A program made the position numbers and the translations under genes. Below, piece after piece: positions 16,949 to 26,217 of a stretch of 51,564 nt of DNA. How positions within the stretch are numbered: position 1 is the stretch's first letter; the number at the start of each line of letters is the position of its first letter. The notes beneath the pieces were generated by a model. The model made no database searches, was not told the DNA's origin, and worked only from the letters and a program-made list of their open reading frames with translations. The stretch spans positions 1 to 51,564 of the forward strand of contig JAHDFX010000011.1 of the NCBI GenBank assembly GCA_020627965.1, in the 5' to 3' direction. The stretch comes from Saprospiraceae bacterium (lineage in GTDB: Bacteria; Bacteroidota; Bacteroidia; Chitinophagales; Saprospiraceae).

Positions 16949-18121
16949 TTATTCCACGACGATTTTTCCGCTATATTGATGTTCACCATTGTATAATTGA
17001 TAAAAGTATGTGCCTTTCGGAAAATGATGAACCATTAGTTTATTATCGGCTTTTAAGGTATTTGTACTAATAAATTTACCTTGTCTGTCATACAATTTTA
17101 TAGTAACTGCTAAGTCATTTTTAATGTCAAAAACAATGAAATCTTTAGCAGGATTGGGGTAGATGACAAAATCCGCAGCCATAAAATCTGATGTATTGGT
17201 CTCTATTTCCTGTTCAGAATAAAAATAAGTACCCAGACTATTATTTTCCCAGGTTGCAGTATTCGCATCCCACATATAATTGGTGAAATCTGTTCGTTTG
17301 TGTCGGAAAGAATATTCTGAAAAGGGAATAATTAGCTCATTGTATGGGTAATTATTGTCATAATTGTTTTCAGACTGAATAAAATTAACCCATTGATTAA
17401 GATCATTATCCCAGCTAGATATGTTATAAACACTTAAGTTTTGAAGTGCATCATAGGTGTAGTTGTATTTACTGACATTGTCCCATTCCTGTTCAAACAT
17501 ATCCCAACCATAATAATACCCTTCCACAGGCACATTATTCGCAACAGTATATTCCACCTTACCGGCTAATTCCCATTCTTCGGTATCATTATTCCATTCT
17601 TCCCGTATTAATTCTATGATGTTTCCATCATTATCATGCGTATAAGTGTCACGTCGATTTTCTTGCCAAAAACTACCATCCCAATAATCAATATTGACCT
17701 GTGCTATTGTACCATCAGGATTGTAAGAGTAATTATACTTGCTAGATATTAGCCATTGTTGCATTCCTTCATCCCATGAATGATGAATACGTTCAGTTAG
17801 TACCTCATTAGTGTCATAATTATAGGTATACCAGGCAGAATTGATCCATTCATCCGAAACGGTATAAGAATATCTGAAATACTGTTCAACTTTTTGATTC
17901 TCATTATAATAATAACGATAAGATAAACTATTTTCCCAGTCATTGGAAGTATAAGATTCAATTAGAAAAGAATCTAATTGATGTTTGATCGCCTGACTTT
18001 CCGGCGATATTGATGAGCCTGTATAGGTTAATGCCGGATCATTCAGGATTTCCAGATCGTACTGTGCCTGAGCAGATACAGCAATAAATAAAATTATAAT
18101 GAATGGTGTAGAAAATTTCAT
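16949..18121 (-). CDS. Secreted repeat protein with T9SS C-terminal sorting domain
   Basis: A 390-residue protein. The chosen start (ATG complement of 18119-18121, MKFSTPF) gives a clean signal peptide ending near SAQAQ; a longer form would overlap the upstream gene. Residues about 60-290 hold several Tyr/Trp-rich repeats with W-x-N/D-x-x-Y and Y-x-Y-x-x-x-G patterns (KYNYSYNPDGT, KYNYTYDALQN), similar to the YD-like repeats of Bacteroidota surface proteins. The last ~72 residues are a type A T9SS sorting domain: VIYPNPAKDFIVFDI, VTIKLYDRQGKF, KGTYFYQLYNG, and the closing GKIVVE. It is expected to be exported and attached to the cell surface or released. It lies 17 bases after the GSCFA gene at the end of the mre cluster, so it may be co-transcribed. 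Confidence 0.85.
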   Translation of the reverse strand: MKFSTPFIIILFIAVSAQAQYDLEILNDPALTYTGSSISPESQAIKHQLDSFLIESYTSNDWENSLSYRYYYNENQKVEQYFRYSYTVSDEWINSAWYTYNYDTNEVLTERIHHSWDEGMQQWLISSKYNYSYNPDGTIAQVNIDYWDGSFWQENRRDTYTHDNDGNIIELIREEWNNDTEEWELAGKVEYTVANNVPVEGYYYGWDMFEQEWDNVSKYNYTYDALQNLSVYNISSWDNDLNQWVNFIQSENNYDNNYPYNELIIPFSEYSFRHKRTDFTNYMWDANTATWENNSLGTYFYSEQEIETNTSDFMAADFVIYPNPAKDFIVFDIKNDLAVTIKLYDRQGKFISTNTLKADNKLMVHHFPKGTYFYQLYNGEHQYSGKIVVE

Positions 18122-18138
18122 AAGTATATTAACTTTAT

Positions 18139-19143
18139 TCAACAACTTCCAAAATAAGCCAATTCCTCATTTAAATCCAGAAAAGGATATTGCTTTTTCA
18201 AAGCCGATGTTTTTTCAAATTGCTGTTGTAAAAAGAGTCGATGTTGCTCCGAATCTGGCTGCAAGGGGCGATGCTGCATAGCCTGACGTAGCCTGGCAAT
18301 TTGCAGCATGAGCTTTTGCTCTTTTTCTTTGAAATAGACTTCGCTAAAATTTTTCCAAACATAATTGACGGCTACATCATTCGGATGCACCATGTCTTCT
18401 TTATAAAAACGGTAATCCCGCAAATCATCTATCACCAATTCATAAGCTGGAAAATAGGTGGTGTCGGCAATTCGTTTACACAATTGATGAATGGCTACTA
18501 ATAGCGTGCTTTTGCTCAATTTGCTCTCCACAAGTCCATCTCTTATATGCCTGACAGGGCTAACTGTCAGAATAATACGAAGTGCAGGGCGACGTTTTTT
18601 TATTTTGTTCAATACATCCTCAAGACCTTTGACAATTTCCCGGATAGAGACCAATCTTCGCTCAAAATTATTGGCAGGCAACTGATGACAATTATTCACT
18701 ATCTGCTCGGGCATATTTGGGCGAAAGCCCTTTCCCCTTAGCTGATGGAACACATGAGCAGTGCCTAGTGTCAGCATCAATACATCCAACTGATCCATAT
18801 GTTTTCGGGCAGTAATTAATTCATCGTTAATTTGTTTTAAACAAACCGCCTTATCAGGATGCGAAAATCTGCTATGATGCATTGGGCTATGCCAGCACGA
18901 TTTATGTTCAAATAAGTCTGCTTCCGTATATAATGTATCAGATAACAAAATTTCCAGGCTCCTGGTGATGGAAAGCGGGTTGTAAGTGATACCAAATGGA
19001 TTCAGGCAAACCTGAAATTTGTGATCAGTTAATCTTTGTCCGATATGCTCTGTAAAACAGGAACCCAGACACATCAACTTATCTTCATATCGGATAGGAG
19101 ATAGTGATTCGGAAAGCTTAAGTATGGTGCGAAAAGAGGACAT
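18139..19143 (-). CDS. GSCFA-domain SGNH-like hydrolase
   Basis: A 334-residue cytoplasmic protein with the family's naming motif near its start: LGSCFTEHIG (Gly27-Ser28-Cys29-Phe30, with Thr instead of the commoner Ala at 31). Ser28 would be the nucleophile. The late block EDMVHPNDVAVNYVW supplies the D-x-x-H pair seen in SGNH hydrolases, and TLGTAHVF and TVSPVRHIRDG are typical GSCFA blocks. The family probably acts as an esterase or acyl-modifying enzyme on an unknown, possibly cell-envelope, substrate. It starts 36 bases downstream of the mrdA stop, at the position where rodA usually lies in Bacteroidota mre clusters. A link to cell-wall metabolism is inferred from that position only. Confidence 0.85.
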   Translation of the reverse strand: MSSFRTILKLSESLSPIRYEDKLMCLGSCFTEHIGQRLTDHKFQVCLNPFGITYNPLSITRSLEILLSDTLYTEADLFEHKSCWHSPMHHSRFSHPDKAVCLKQINDELITARKHMDQLDVLMLTLGTAHVFHQLRGKGFRPNMPEQIVNNCHQLPANNFERRLVSIREIVKGLEDVLNKIKKRRPALRIILTVSPVRHIRDGLVESKLSKSTLLVAIHQLCKRIADTTYFPAYELVIDDLRDYRFYKEDMVHPNDVAVNYVWKNFSEVYFKEKEQKLMLQIARLRQAMQHRPLQPDSEQHRLFLQQQFEKTSALKKQYPFLDLNEELAYFGSC

Positions 19144-19179
19144 CGTTTAAAATTTCAGAACTCGTCGCTTTTGCGAAAT

Positions 19180-21015
19180 TTATCGTATTAAATTTGTTTT
19201 GATCATTTGCTGTTCCAAAAAAGGACGGGCAGGATTGATGGTACTGATTGTATCATTCAAATATTTTTCTACCATAAAACTGGCAATCGGACGAGCAAAC
19301 TGAGAACCTGAACCAGAGTTTTCAACATATACTGCAATAGCAATTTCAGGATTATCCTTAGGCGCAAAACCAATAAAAGTAGAATGGTCTTCTCCATGTG
19401 GGTTTTGTACTGTTCCTGTCTTACCACAAAATTTCACACCAGGTACCATCGAATTGGTAAACTTAATAGCTTCCTCCATACCCTTAATGACCGATTCAAA
19501 ATGTCGTTCATTTTCGATATAAGTATTCTGTTTTTCTTTGTATTTATTCAGTACACTAGTTGTATCATTGACAAACTTTTTTGCAAGATGCGGTTTGTAA
19601 TAATAGCCACGATTAGCAATGATGGCAGCAGTATTTGCCAGTTGAAGAGGAGTGACCAATAGCTCACCTTGCCCAATTCCCAAAGACATCACCGTAGGAG
19701 ACCCCCAGGTATAACGATACATCCGGTTATATAACGATGAAGTTGGAACATTTCCTGCTTTTTCACCTGCCAGATCAATACCCAGTTTCTTCCCCATTCC
19801 AAAACTTTCTACATAATTTGCCCATATATCTACCCCCTGAGCCGAACTACTTTGTTTGTCAACTACGTCGCGAAACATTTGCCAGTAATAAGTATTACAA
19901 GAGTATTTCAGCGCCCGTGACATATTAGAAATGGGTTCAGCATGTCGACGACAACCATAGCGTTTGCTTTTATACATGTAATAACCCGGGCATGCTTTTC
20001 CTTTGCCCGACCAGGTAACACCTTCCTGTAGTCCAATAAGAGACATGACTGGTTTGAACGTTGAACCAGGTGGATATTGGGCGTTTAACGAACGATTGAA
20101 CAGCGGTTTACGGATAGAATCAGCTCTTAAAGCTTTGAAAGCTTCCCCTCTATCCCTATTAATAGATAAAAGGTTGGGATCATAGCTCGGACTACTGATA
20201 AAGGTTAATATCTCGCCTGTAGCTGGCTCTATAGCGACAATACTGCCTTTCTTATTTTGCATCAATAATTCTCCATATTGCTGCAATTCAATATCTAAAG
20301 AACTAATAAGGTCTCTACCTGAAATCGCTGGCTCGTCTTCTTTACCGTCTTTATAACTACCAACAATCCGCCCCATATTATCACGAGTATATTTTCTTAT
20401 ACCCCGCTTGCCTCTTAGCTCTTTTTCATAAGCTTTTTCCAAACCAGATACACCTATATAATCACCGTCTTTGTAATAGTTATCGGCATTCACCTGATTC
20501 GGACTCACTTCGCTTATATATCCTAACACATGTGCGCCCGACTTATAATTATAACTCCGTACATTTCTCAATTCAGCATAAAAACCCGGAAACTCATATT
20601 GGTTTTCCTGAAAACGGGTGTAGGTCTGAGCATCTACTTTGGAAAGAAAAACAAAGGGTACATATTTTTTAAACCGGTTACTGCCGAAGTCTTTATTAAG
20701 ATTCTCTTTGAAGGTTTCCAGGCTTATATCAAGTAGCTGACAAAGTTTGGCAGTATCCAGGTTTTGGATTTCATTATAGGTTACTTTGATGTCGTACATG
20801 GCATCATTATGTACCATTAGTTGACCATTTCTATCATAGATCAACCCACGAGAAGGATATAAAGTAACTCCTTGCGTACCAGTCTCCTGCGCTTGGTTTC
20901 TAAATTCAGTATCCAATAATTGTAAATGGCAGGAACGAAACATAAGCATAGCTGCACAGGCTAGAAAAAGTACCTGCAATACATATTTACGTTCGTGGAA
21001 GGTATCGTTACTCAC
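19180..21015 (-). CDS. mrdA: Penicillin-binding protein 2 (elongation transpeptidase)
   Basis: A 611-residue peptidoglycan transpeptidase of the elongation machinery. A membrane anchor lies at residues 11-30. The PBP dimerisation region follows, with the RGLIYDRNGQLM motif at about 56-67. The transpeptidase domain has all three active-site motifs: S318-T-F-K321 (PPGSTFKPV), S372-C-N374 (KYSCNTYYW) and K532-T-G-T535. It crosslinks new glycan strands along the lateral wall, working with MreB, MreC, MreD and RodA. It follows mreD by 65 bases on the same strand, within mreB-mreC-mreD-mrdA. Beta-lactams such as mecillinam target this class. Length and motifs are normal. Confidence 0.97.
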   Translation of the reverse strand: MSNDTFHERKYVLQVLFLACAAMLMFRSCHLQLLDTEFRNQAQETGTQGVTLYPSRGLIYDRNGQLMVHNDAMYDIKVTYNEIQNLDTAKLCQLLDISLETFKENLNKDFGSNRFKKYVPFVFLSKVDAQTYTRFQENQYEFPGFYAELRNVRSYNYKSGAHVLGYISEVSPNQVNADNYYKDGDYIGVSGLEKAYEKELRGKRGIRKYTRDNMGRIVGSYKDGKEDEPAISGRDLISSLDIELQQYGELLMQNKKGSIVAIEPATGEILTFISSPSYDPNLLSINRDRGEAFKALRADSIRKPLFNRSLNAQYPPGSTFKPVMSLIGLQEGVTWSGKGKACPGYYMYKSKRYGCRRHAEPISNMSRALKYSCNTYYWQMFRDVVDKQSSSAQGVDIWANYVESFGMGKKLGIDLAGEKAGNVPTSSLYNRMYRYTWGSPTVMSLGIGQGELLVTPLQLANTAAIIANRGYYYKPHLAKKFVNDTTSVLNKYKEKQNTYIENERHFESVIKGMEEAIKFTNSMVPGVKFCGKTGTVQNPHGEDHSTFIGFAPKDNPEIAIAVYVENSGSGSQFARPIASFMVEKYLNDTISTINPARPFLEQQMIKTNLIR

Positions 21016-21080
21016 TGTGTGAAATTACAAAATAAAAACTGTAAAGATATTAGACTTTATTCTGAAAGTCTATTGCATTG

Positions 21081-21602
21081 TTAATACTTTGGGTTGAAAA
21101 TGTATACAAACAAAAGTACAACAGGAAAAGAAACAATATAGCTCAATACTGCTTTGATGAAAGCCAGCCCTAGCTTCTCAAATAGAAAAGTTTCAAAAAT
21201 AAAATAAGTCACGACAAATACAAGCATCAGTACAGCAGCGTATTGTATGAACCAGACTGGCCCAAGGTCATTTTTATTTGGATTTTGATTGATGTCATAG
21301 CCACCTCTGGGCTCAAAAAGTTTCATGGCCATCGGTCGGGCAAATGCCACAGCTACACAAGTACCAGCGTGTAAACCTGCACTATCATAAAACATATCAA
21401 TAGTAAGACCAAAAACTAAAGCGACCAACATACTTGCCCAAGTGGGAAGTTTGAGAGGAAGCATGAAGATAAACAAAGGGTAGAGGAAGACCTTAAAATA
21501 AGGTGCATAGGTACCAAAATCCACATTTTTCAAAATCAGAACCTGAATAAGTACCAAGGCGAAAAAGCGGATAATATTGGCTATAAGTACACTACTATTC
21601 AT
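21081..21602 (-). CDS. mreD: Rod shape-determining protein MreD
   Basis: A 173-residue, very hydrophobic protein with about five membrane segments (for example IIRFFALVLIQVLIL, FLYPLFIFMLPL, AVLMLVFVVTYFIF, and a last one near the C-terminus). The DMFYDSAGLHAGTCV segment between helices is the usual MreD pattern (D-x-F-x-D-x-x-G-x-H). Its start overlaps the mreC stop by eight bases (21595-21602), which suggests translational coupling. It belongs to the membrane part of the elongation complex, linking MreC to the cytoskeleton and PBP2. Identity is also supported by gene order. Confidence 0.93.
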   Translation of the reverse strand: MNSSVLIANIIRFFALVLIQVLILKNVDFGTYAPYFKVFLYPLFIFMLPLKLPTWASMLVALVFGLTIDMFYDSAGLHAGTCVAVAFARPMAMKLFEPRGGYDINQNPNKNDLGPVWFIQYAAVLMLVFVVTYFIFETFLFEKLGLAFIKAVLSYIVSFPVVLLFVYIFNPKY

Positions 21603-22425
21603 TCTTCACAGACTTTTCCAATTCCAATAATTCGTTTCGCATCAGGTTCTTGACAACATTCACATACTCTATGTTCGTTAGGTCAGTATTTAATTCTACA
21701 TCTATGGTATAAAAGCTACTGCCTGGTTCTATTTTAGTCTCTTTTACAATACCGATCATAAGATCAGCAGGAAATTTAGTAGAGTAACCGCTCGTCAGAA
21801 TAGTATCTCCTTTGACAACCTTGGCATGTTTGGGAATGGCTTCCAGTGTCATGATACGTGGATTATTACCTCGCCAAACTAATGAACCAAAATGCTGGCT
21901 CCGTTTGATCTTTGCACTCACACGCATATCTCTGTGCAATAAGGACATCACAACAGCGTAATTTTTTGAAGTTTTCAATACAATACCAGCCAAGCCATCT
22001 CCACTTAACACACCAGAATTGGATTCTATACCATGTTTGCTGCCTCGCTGAAGTGTGATATAATTATTAGGGCGGTCGGTAGAATTATTAATGACTTTTG
22101 CACTGAGATAGCTATAATTCCTTTCGTATAGCGAATCATTGCTTTCGTGTATTTCAGTTCTGTGCTGATAGTATGCACTGGTATCCTGATTAAGAAAACG
22201 ATTATACTGATTAGCCAAACTGTCATTGACTGTTTTCAGTCTCATATAGTCTTGTAAGCTGTCAAAGCGTTTCATTAATGCCCCTGAAACAACACTAGAA
22301 GAATGTAAAGCAACTTTGTTGTGATGGTCATTATAATTCACCATCAGATATACTGCGAATGCCTCTAAAGCTATAAAGAGGAAGAAGGCATTGTACCGCA
22401 ATAAGAATTCGATCAGGTTGCGCAT
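21595..22425 (-). CDS. mreC: Rod shape-determining protein MreC
   Basis: A 276-residue bitopic protein with a short cytoplasmic start, one membrane segment (about residues 11-31) and a coiled coil at about 50-85 (MKRFDSLQDYMRLKTVNDSL). The periplasmic beta domain has the typical NYITLQRGSKHGIESNSGVLSGDGLAGIV and GDTILTSGYSTKFPADLMIGIV motifs. It bridges MreB inside and PBP2 outside during wall elongation. It lies 96 bases after mreB and overlaps mreD by eight bases. Length and motifs are normal. Confidence 0.95.
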   Translation of the reverse strand: MRNLIEFLLRYNAFFLFIALEAFAVYLMVNYNDHHNKVALHSSSVVSGALMKRFDSLQDYMRLKTVNDSLANQYNRFLNQDTSAYYQHRTEIHESNDSLYERNYSYLSAKVINNSTDRPNNYITLQRGSKHGIESNSGVLSGDGLAGIVLKTSKNYAVVMSLLHRDMRVSAKIKRSQHFGSLVWRGNNPRIMTLEAIPKHAKVVKGDTILTSGYSTKFPADLMIGIVKETKIEPGSSFYTIDVELNTDLTNIEYVNVVKNLMRNELLELEKSVKNE

Positions 22426-22521
22426 GGATTATAAATTCCAAAATCCAAATTACAAAAGTGAAACTTACTTTTGAGAATTTGGATTTGATCTGTATTTAAT
22501 TTTGCTGCAGGAGAGATAAAA

Positions 22522-23553
22522 TCAGGTACTCTTTCTATCAATAAGGAAAGTGTATTTATCTATATTTTTAAGTGCTTTCCCCGTTCCACGCACAACTGCA
22601 CGTAAAGGGTCATCAGCAACATGAACCTGCAATTTTGTTTTTTGGGCAATTCGCTTATCCAATCCTCTCAACAAAGCACCCCCTCCTGTCAGATAAAGCC
22701 CAGTCTGATAAATATCAGCAGCCAATTCTGGTGGCGTATTTTCCAGTGCTTTCAGAATCGCATCTTCCACTTTTGATATCGATTTATCCAGTGCATGAGA
22801 AATCTCTGAATAAGATACCGTGATCTGTTTAGGAATACCAGTCATCAAATCACGACCATTCACAGGAAAGTCTTCTGGTGGATGCTCCAATTCATGAAGT
22901 GCAGAACCAACATTGATCTTAATACGCTCAGCAGTACGCTCACCAATTAGAATATTGTGCTGGCGCTTCATGTAATTCATGATGTCATTAGTAAACTCAT
23001 CACCAGCAATTCTAATAGATTGGTCACAAACAATACCAGATAAAGCAATAACAGCAATCTCTGTCGTTCCTCCTCCTATATCAATAATCATATTACCAAC
23101 AGGCTCCTCTACATTCAAACCTATACCTAAAGCTGCGGCCATAGGCTCATGGATCAAATAAGTCTCTTTGGCATCTACATGCTCAGCAGAATCAAATACT
23201 GCTCTCTTTTCTACTTCAGTAATACCTGAAGGAATGCAGATTACCATTTTAAGATTACTGAAAAAGCGACGACGAGTTCCTGTCATATTGATGAAACCTT
23301 CAATCATGCTTTCAGCAGCCTGAAAATCAGCGATTACACCATCTTTTAGCGGACGTACTGTCTTGATCTCCCCATGCGTTTTCTCATGCATCATCATTGC
23401 CTTTTTACCCACGGCTATCGTCTCGCCTGTACGACGATCAATAGCAACAATGGAAGGCTCATCAATCACTACCTGATCATCCTGAATGATCAACGTATTC
23501 GCAGTTCCTAAATCAATCGCTATTTCCTGTGTTAAAAAATTGAAGAATTTCAT
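22522..23553 (-). CDS. mreB: Rod shape-determining actin-like protein MreB
   Basis: A 343-residue cytoskeletal ATPase of the actin superfamily. All ATP-binding blocks are present: IAIDLGTANTLI (phosphate 1, residues 12-23), MIIDIGGGTTEIAVIAL (phosphate 2, about 154-170), and LTGGGALLRGLD (adenosine, near 288-299). VCIPSGITEVEKRAV and IHEPMAAALGIGL are typical MreB sequences. It assembles in filaments under the inner membrane and guides lateral wall synthesis. First gene of the mreBCD-mrdA cluster, with a promoter at 23639-23668 upstream. The start ATG at 23553 is immediately upstream of MKFFNFLTQEIAIDLG, which matches the family N-terminus. Confidence 0.98.
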   Translation of the reverse strand: MKFFNFLTQEIAIDLGTANTLIIQDDQVVIDEPSIVAIDRRTGETIAVGKKAMMMHEKTHGEIKTVRPLKDGVIADFQAAESMIEGFINMTGTRRRFFSNLKMVICIPSGITEVEKRAVFDSAEHVDAKETYLIHEPMAAALGIGLNVEEPVGNMIIDIGGGTTEIAVIALSGIVCDQSIRIAGDEFTNDIMNYMKRQHNILIGERTAERIKINVGSALHELEHPPEDFPVNGRDLMTGIPKQITVSYSEISHALDKSISKVEDAILKALENTPPELAADIYQTGLYLTGGGALLRGLDKRIAQKTKLQVHVADDPLRAVVRGTGKALKNIDKYTFLIDRKST

Positions 23554-23638
23554 TCATATATATGTGTCAAGTTTGGCAGAGGGATTACACAAACTTTTTG
23601 GTTCTGAATATTTATAATCTAAGACGTTGTAGAGGTAG

Positions 23639-23668
23639 CAAAGGTAACGATTTTAGTGACAAATCAAT
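23639..23668 (-). promoter_or_regulatory. Promoter of the mreB cluster
   Basis: Read on the minus strand, ATTG (complement of 23665-23668) is followed by 18 bases and TACCTTTG (complement of 23639-23646). This fits the Bacteroidota TTG-N(17-23)-TAnnTTTG consensus and lies about 90 bases before mreB. Confidence 0.65.
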
Positions 23669-23929
23669 GCTAGTTTAAAACTTTATTTTAGGAAGTTTTT
23701 AAAAAAAGAATGTAAGGTTTTGACTTTTATAAAATCTTTGTTTTTTAGCTATCTAGACGGGCGATAGGCTTTTATAATGTTAAGGAAATATTAAAAAGAT
23801 AATGTCTTTGAAATTGTGACATTAAAATAGCGCTTTTTTGATATAAGATTTAACGCTACCAATGATTGTATTCTATTTTTACCCCTATATTGTTTTTTGT
23901 AATTGTTCCACTTATGAATAAGCATTTAG
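23669..23929. other. AT-rich gap between the alpha/beta hydrolase and the mreB promoter
   Basis: The region contains runs of A and T but no ORF worth calling and no clear hairpin terminator for the upstream hydrolase gene. No repeat was recognised. Confidence 0.4.
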
Positions 23930-24796
23930 TTAATTTATTATTTTTTTGTTTCTAACAAAAAAAACAGACTTTTCTACAAGCTTTATGCTATGCTCCGGTA
24001 AAATTTTGTCTTCAAAGGGATGTCGTCCGCCAAAAACATGATTTCCGCCCTCTATGGTATGTAAGATAGCATCTTTTTTCCACCGTTTTAATTGTTCTGC
24101 TGAACTGATGGGGACAGCAGGATCACTGCTACCATGTATAATAAGCATAGGTTTGTTCAAGGAACTTAGTGCCGTTTCAGTGTTTAAGAGATTTTCATTC
24201 GCTTTGAAATTTTCATACAATTGAAAATATAAGGGCATTTGTTGTTTCGTACGTCCGTTCAAAATATAATTGACGCCAGCTTCTCGCCAATATTCGATTT
24301 GTGCTTCATCTGTCCATGCATAATTAAGTTGATGAACAGCAGCCCATGTAATAACTTTACTGATACGTTCATCTTGGGCAGCCTTTAATATAACAATCGG
24401 TCCACTCCTGCTATGCCCAATTAGTGAAACATTACGCAGATCAATTTCTGTTGTTGCTAATATTTTTTCTTCAAACAAAGCATCTACAACAGCATCAAGA
24501 TCGGTCAATTCTTTCATATAATTATTTTGCCCAAAAGCCTCCAGATTTACAAAATCCAAAGGCTGGTCAACTGTTACTCCGTTATGCGAAAAATTAAATT
24601 TCACAAAAACAAAACCAGCTTCAGCAAAGGCTTCCGCAATAGCTCCCCAATGCCCCCAGTCCTTAAAACCTTTAAAGCCATGTGCAAAAACAACAACTGG
24701 TTTTGGTTGCCCATTTTTCGAGTAAGTAGTATCCAATGCAAAGAGACGCCCTTCAGCGCCAGTCAGCACAGTTTGTTTTTGTATTTTTTTCATCAA
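23930..24796 (-). CDS. Alpha/beta hydrolase (dienelactone hydrolase-like)
   Basis: A 288-residue cytoplasmic enzyme of the alpha/beta hydrolase fold. The oxyanion-hole segment is VVVFAHGFKGFKDW (about residues 34-47). The catalytic residues are visible: Ser129 in GHSRSG, Asp225 in HGSSDPAVP and His253 in EGGNHVFGG. This arrangement is typical of esterases and small-molecule hydrolases of the DLH/prolyl-oligopeptidase-like group; the exact substrate cannot be told. No signal peptide is seen. The gene is divergent from the T9SS gene at 24899, and the 100 bases between them carry a palindrome at 24834-24850. Confidence 0.85.
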   Translation of the reverse strand: MMKKIQKQTVLTGAEGRLFALDTTYSKNGQPKPVVVFAHGFKGFKDWGHWGAIAEAFAEAGFVFVKFNFSHNGVTVDQPLDFVNLEAFGQNNYMKELTDLDAVVDALFEEKILATTEIDLRNVSLIGHSRSGPIVILKAAQDERISKVITWAAVHQLNYAWTDEAQIEYWREAGVNYILNGRTKQQMPLYFQLYENFKANENLLNTETALSSLNKPMLIIHGSSDPAVPISSAEQLKRWKKDAILHTIEGGNHVFGGRHPFEDKILPEHSIKLVEKSVFFVRNKKIIN

Positions 24797-24833
24797 AAAT
24801 GTATTTAAAAGACTAAGATTTTAACAGCCCAAT

Positions 24834-24850
24834 AGTGTGCAATTCACACT
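24834..24850. promoter_or_regulatory. Palindrome AGTGTG-N5-CACACT in a divergent promoter region
   Basis: AGTGTGCAATTCACACT is a palindrome with 6-base arms lying between two divergently transcribed genes (hydrolase on the minus strand, T9SS protein on the plus strand). It could be an operator for either or both. No matching regulator is in the window. Confidence 0.4.
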
Positions 24851-24898
24851 TTCTTATTAAATTTAATTTATTAAAAATTATAAAAAAATCAAACTAAT

Positions 24899-26200
24899 AT
24901 GAGAAACGTTATTTTACTTCTAACATTTTTATTGACTGCTACGACTATGGCTTATTCACAGACGGCAGTTACGCTGACTCTGACCGATGAGAATATGGAA
25001 TTGACAAATGTCGGTTTCAAAGGCGCCTATGGGGGCTGGGTAACTGAACAGGGTTATGATGATGGAACCAATGGTGATGCAACCGCTGGTGATTTTACAC
25101 ACACTATTATCGTCATGGCAACAGAAGGAACCTACGAATGGGGCGCTGTTGATCTGAATGATAATGAAGCATGGCTAATCAATGGGCCAAATCTTATGTT
25201 TACCGTAGATGCTATGGGAAATGTAACGGGTGAAACCAGCTATACAGTACCTTTAGAAGGAGCGCCTACCCAATTGGTTTTAACAATTGATGACTCCGCT
25301 AATCAGACTTTAACGGCTGTCAGCTTTAAAGGTTCTTATGGAGGATGGGCAAGTGAACCTGGCAATGATGATGGTATAGATGGCGATGCGACTGCTGGCG
25401 ATAATATATGGTCTATTACTGTTACAGCAAATAGTGGTGCCAGCTATGAGTGGGGAGCAGAAAACACAGGATGTACAGATGCAGCCTGGTTGATACAGGG
25501 ACCAAATCGTATGTTTACCGTAGATGGCGCTGGTAGTGTAACTGGTGAAACCAACTATACTGTTCCTGCTGCTGGTGCAGCTTACCCGATTACTTTTCGT
25601 GTAGACATGTCTAATGAGATTGTCAGTTCTTCAGGGGTCTATGTGTCTGGCGATTTTCAGGAATGTGCCTGGAATAAAGCAGAACTTGAAATGACAGAAA
25701 TTCAGCCAGGTATCTATGAAATAACAACTATGGCTCGTCCGGGTATGTATGAATACAAATTTTTCAATGGCGACTGTGGTGATACTGGTTGTCAGGAAAC
25801 AGCTGATTTTGTCGTTTTAGGTTGTGGTATTGATAATGGCTTAGGTGGTACTAATCGCCTACTGGATTTAAGCATGTTGAGTGGCGCAATGACTCAGCCC
25901 GTCTATGTCTTTAATGAATGTAATACTACAACTGTTGGTACCAACAACTTAAATACACTAGAGGATTTCAGCGTGACTCCCAATCCATTCAGCGATATAG
26001 CGACCATTGATTTTAATTATGAAGGAAACCTTTACAGCCTGTCTGTCACCAATACAATGGGGCAAATAGTCAAAGAGATTTATAATATTGACAATGGACA
26101 AGTCTTACTTAATGCCAGTGACCTGACTCCTGGTGTTTATTTTGCAAGATTGAATAATGATGCTGGCGAATTTGCCATACAGAAGATCGTTATTAGATAA
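24899..26200 (+). CDS. Secreted protein with duplicated beta modules and T9SS sorting domain
   Basis: A 433-residue exported protein. The signal peptide ends near TTMAYSQ (residue 21). Two near-identical ~100-residue modules follow, about 24-120 and 121-222: the first has VGFKGAYGGWVTE and TYEWGAVD, the second VSFKGSYGGWASE and SYEWGAEN, both ending V-x-G-E-T-x-Y-T-V-P. A third, CBM/Ig-like module (about 225-345) starts YPITFRVDMSNEI and has GDFQECAWN and GMYEYKFFNGDCG. The last ~75 residues are a T9SS type A sorting domain (VTPNPFSDIATIDF, LTPGVYFARLNN, IQKIVIR). It is likely a surface or released glycan-binding protein (inference); no catalytic residues are recognised. Confidence 0.85.
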   Translation: MRNVILLLTFLLTATTMAYSQTAVTLTLTDENMELTNVGFKGAYGGWVTEQGYDDGTNGDATAGDFTHTIIVMATEGTYEWGAVDLNDNEAWLINGPNLMFTVDAMGNVTGETSYTVPLEGAPTQLVLTIDDSANQTLTAVSFKGSYGGWASEPGNDDGIDGDATAGDNIWSITVTANSGASYEWGAENTGCTDAAWLIQGPNRMFTVDGAGSVTGETNYTVPAAGAAYPITFRVDMSNEIVSSSGVYVSGDFQECAWNKAELEMTEIQPGIYEITTMARPGMYEYKFFNGDCGDTGCQETADFVVLGCGIDNGLGGTNRLLDLSMLSGAMTQPVYVFNECNTTTVGTNNLNTLEDFSVTPNPFSDIATIDFNYEGNLYSLSVTNTMGQIVKEIYNIDNGQVLLNASDLTPGVYFARLNNDAGEFAIQKIVIR

Positions 26201-26217
26201 TTTTTTCACCGCTGATA

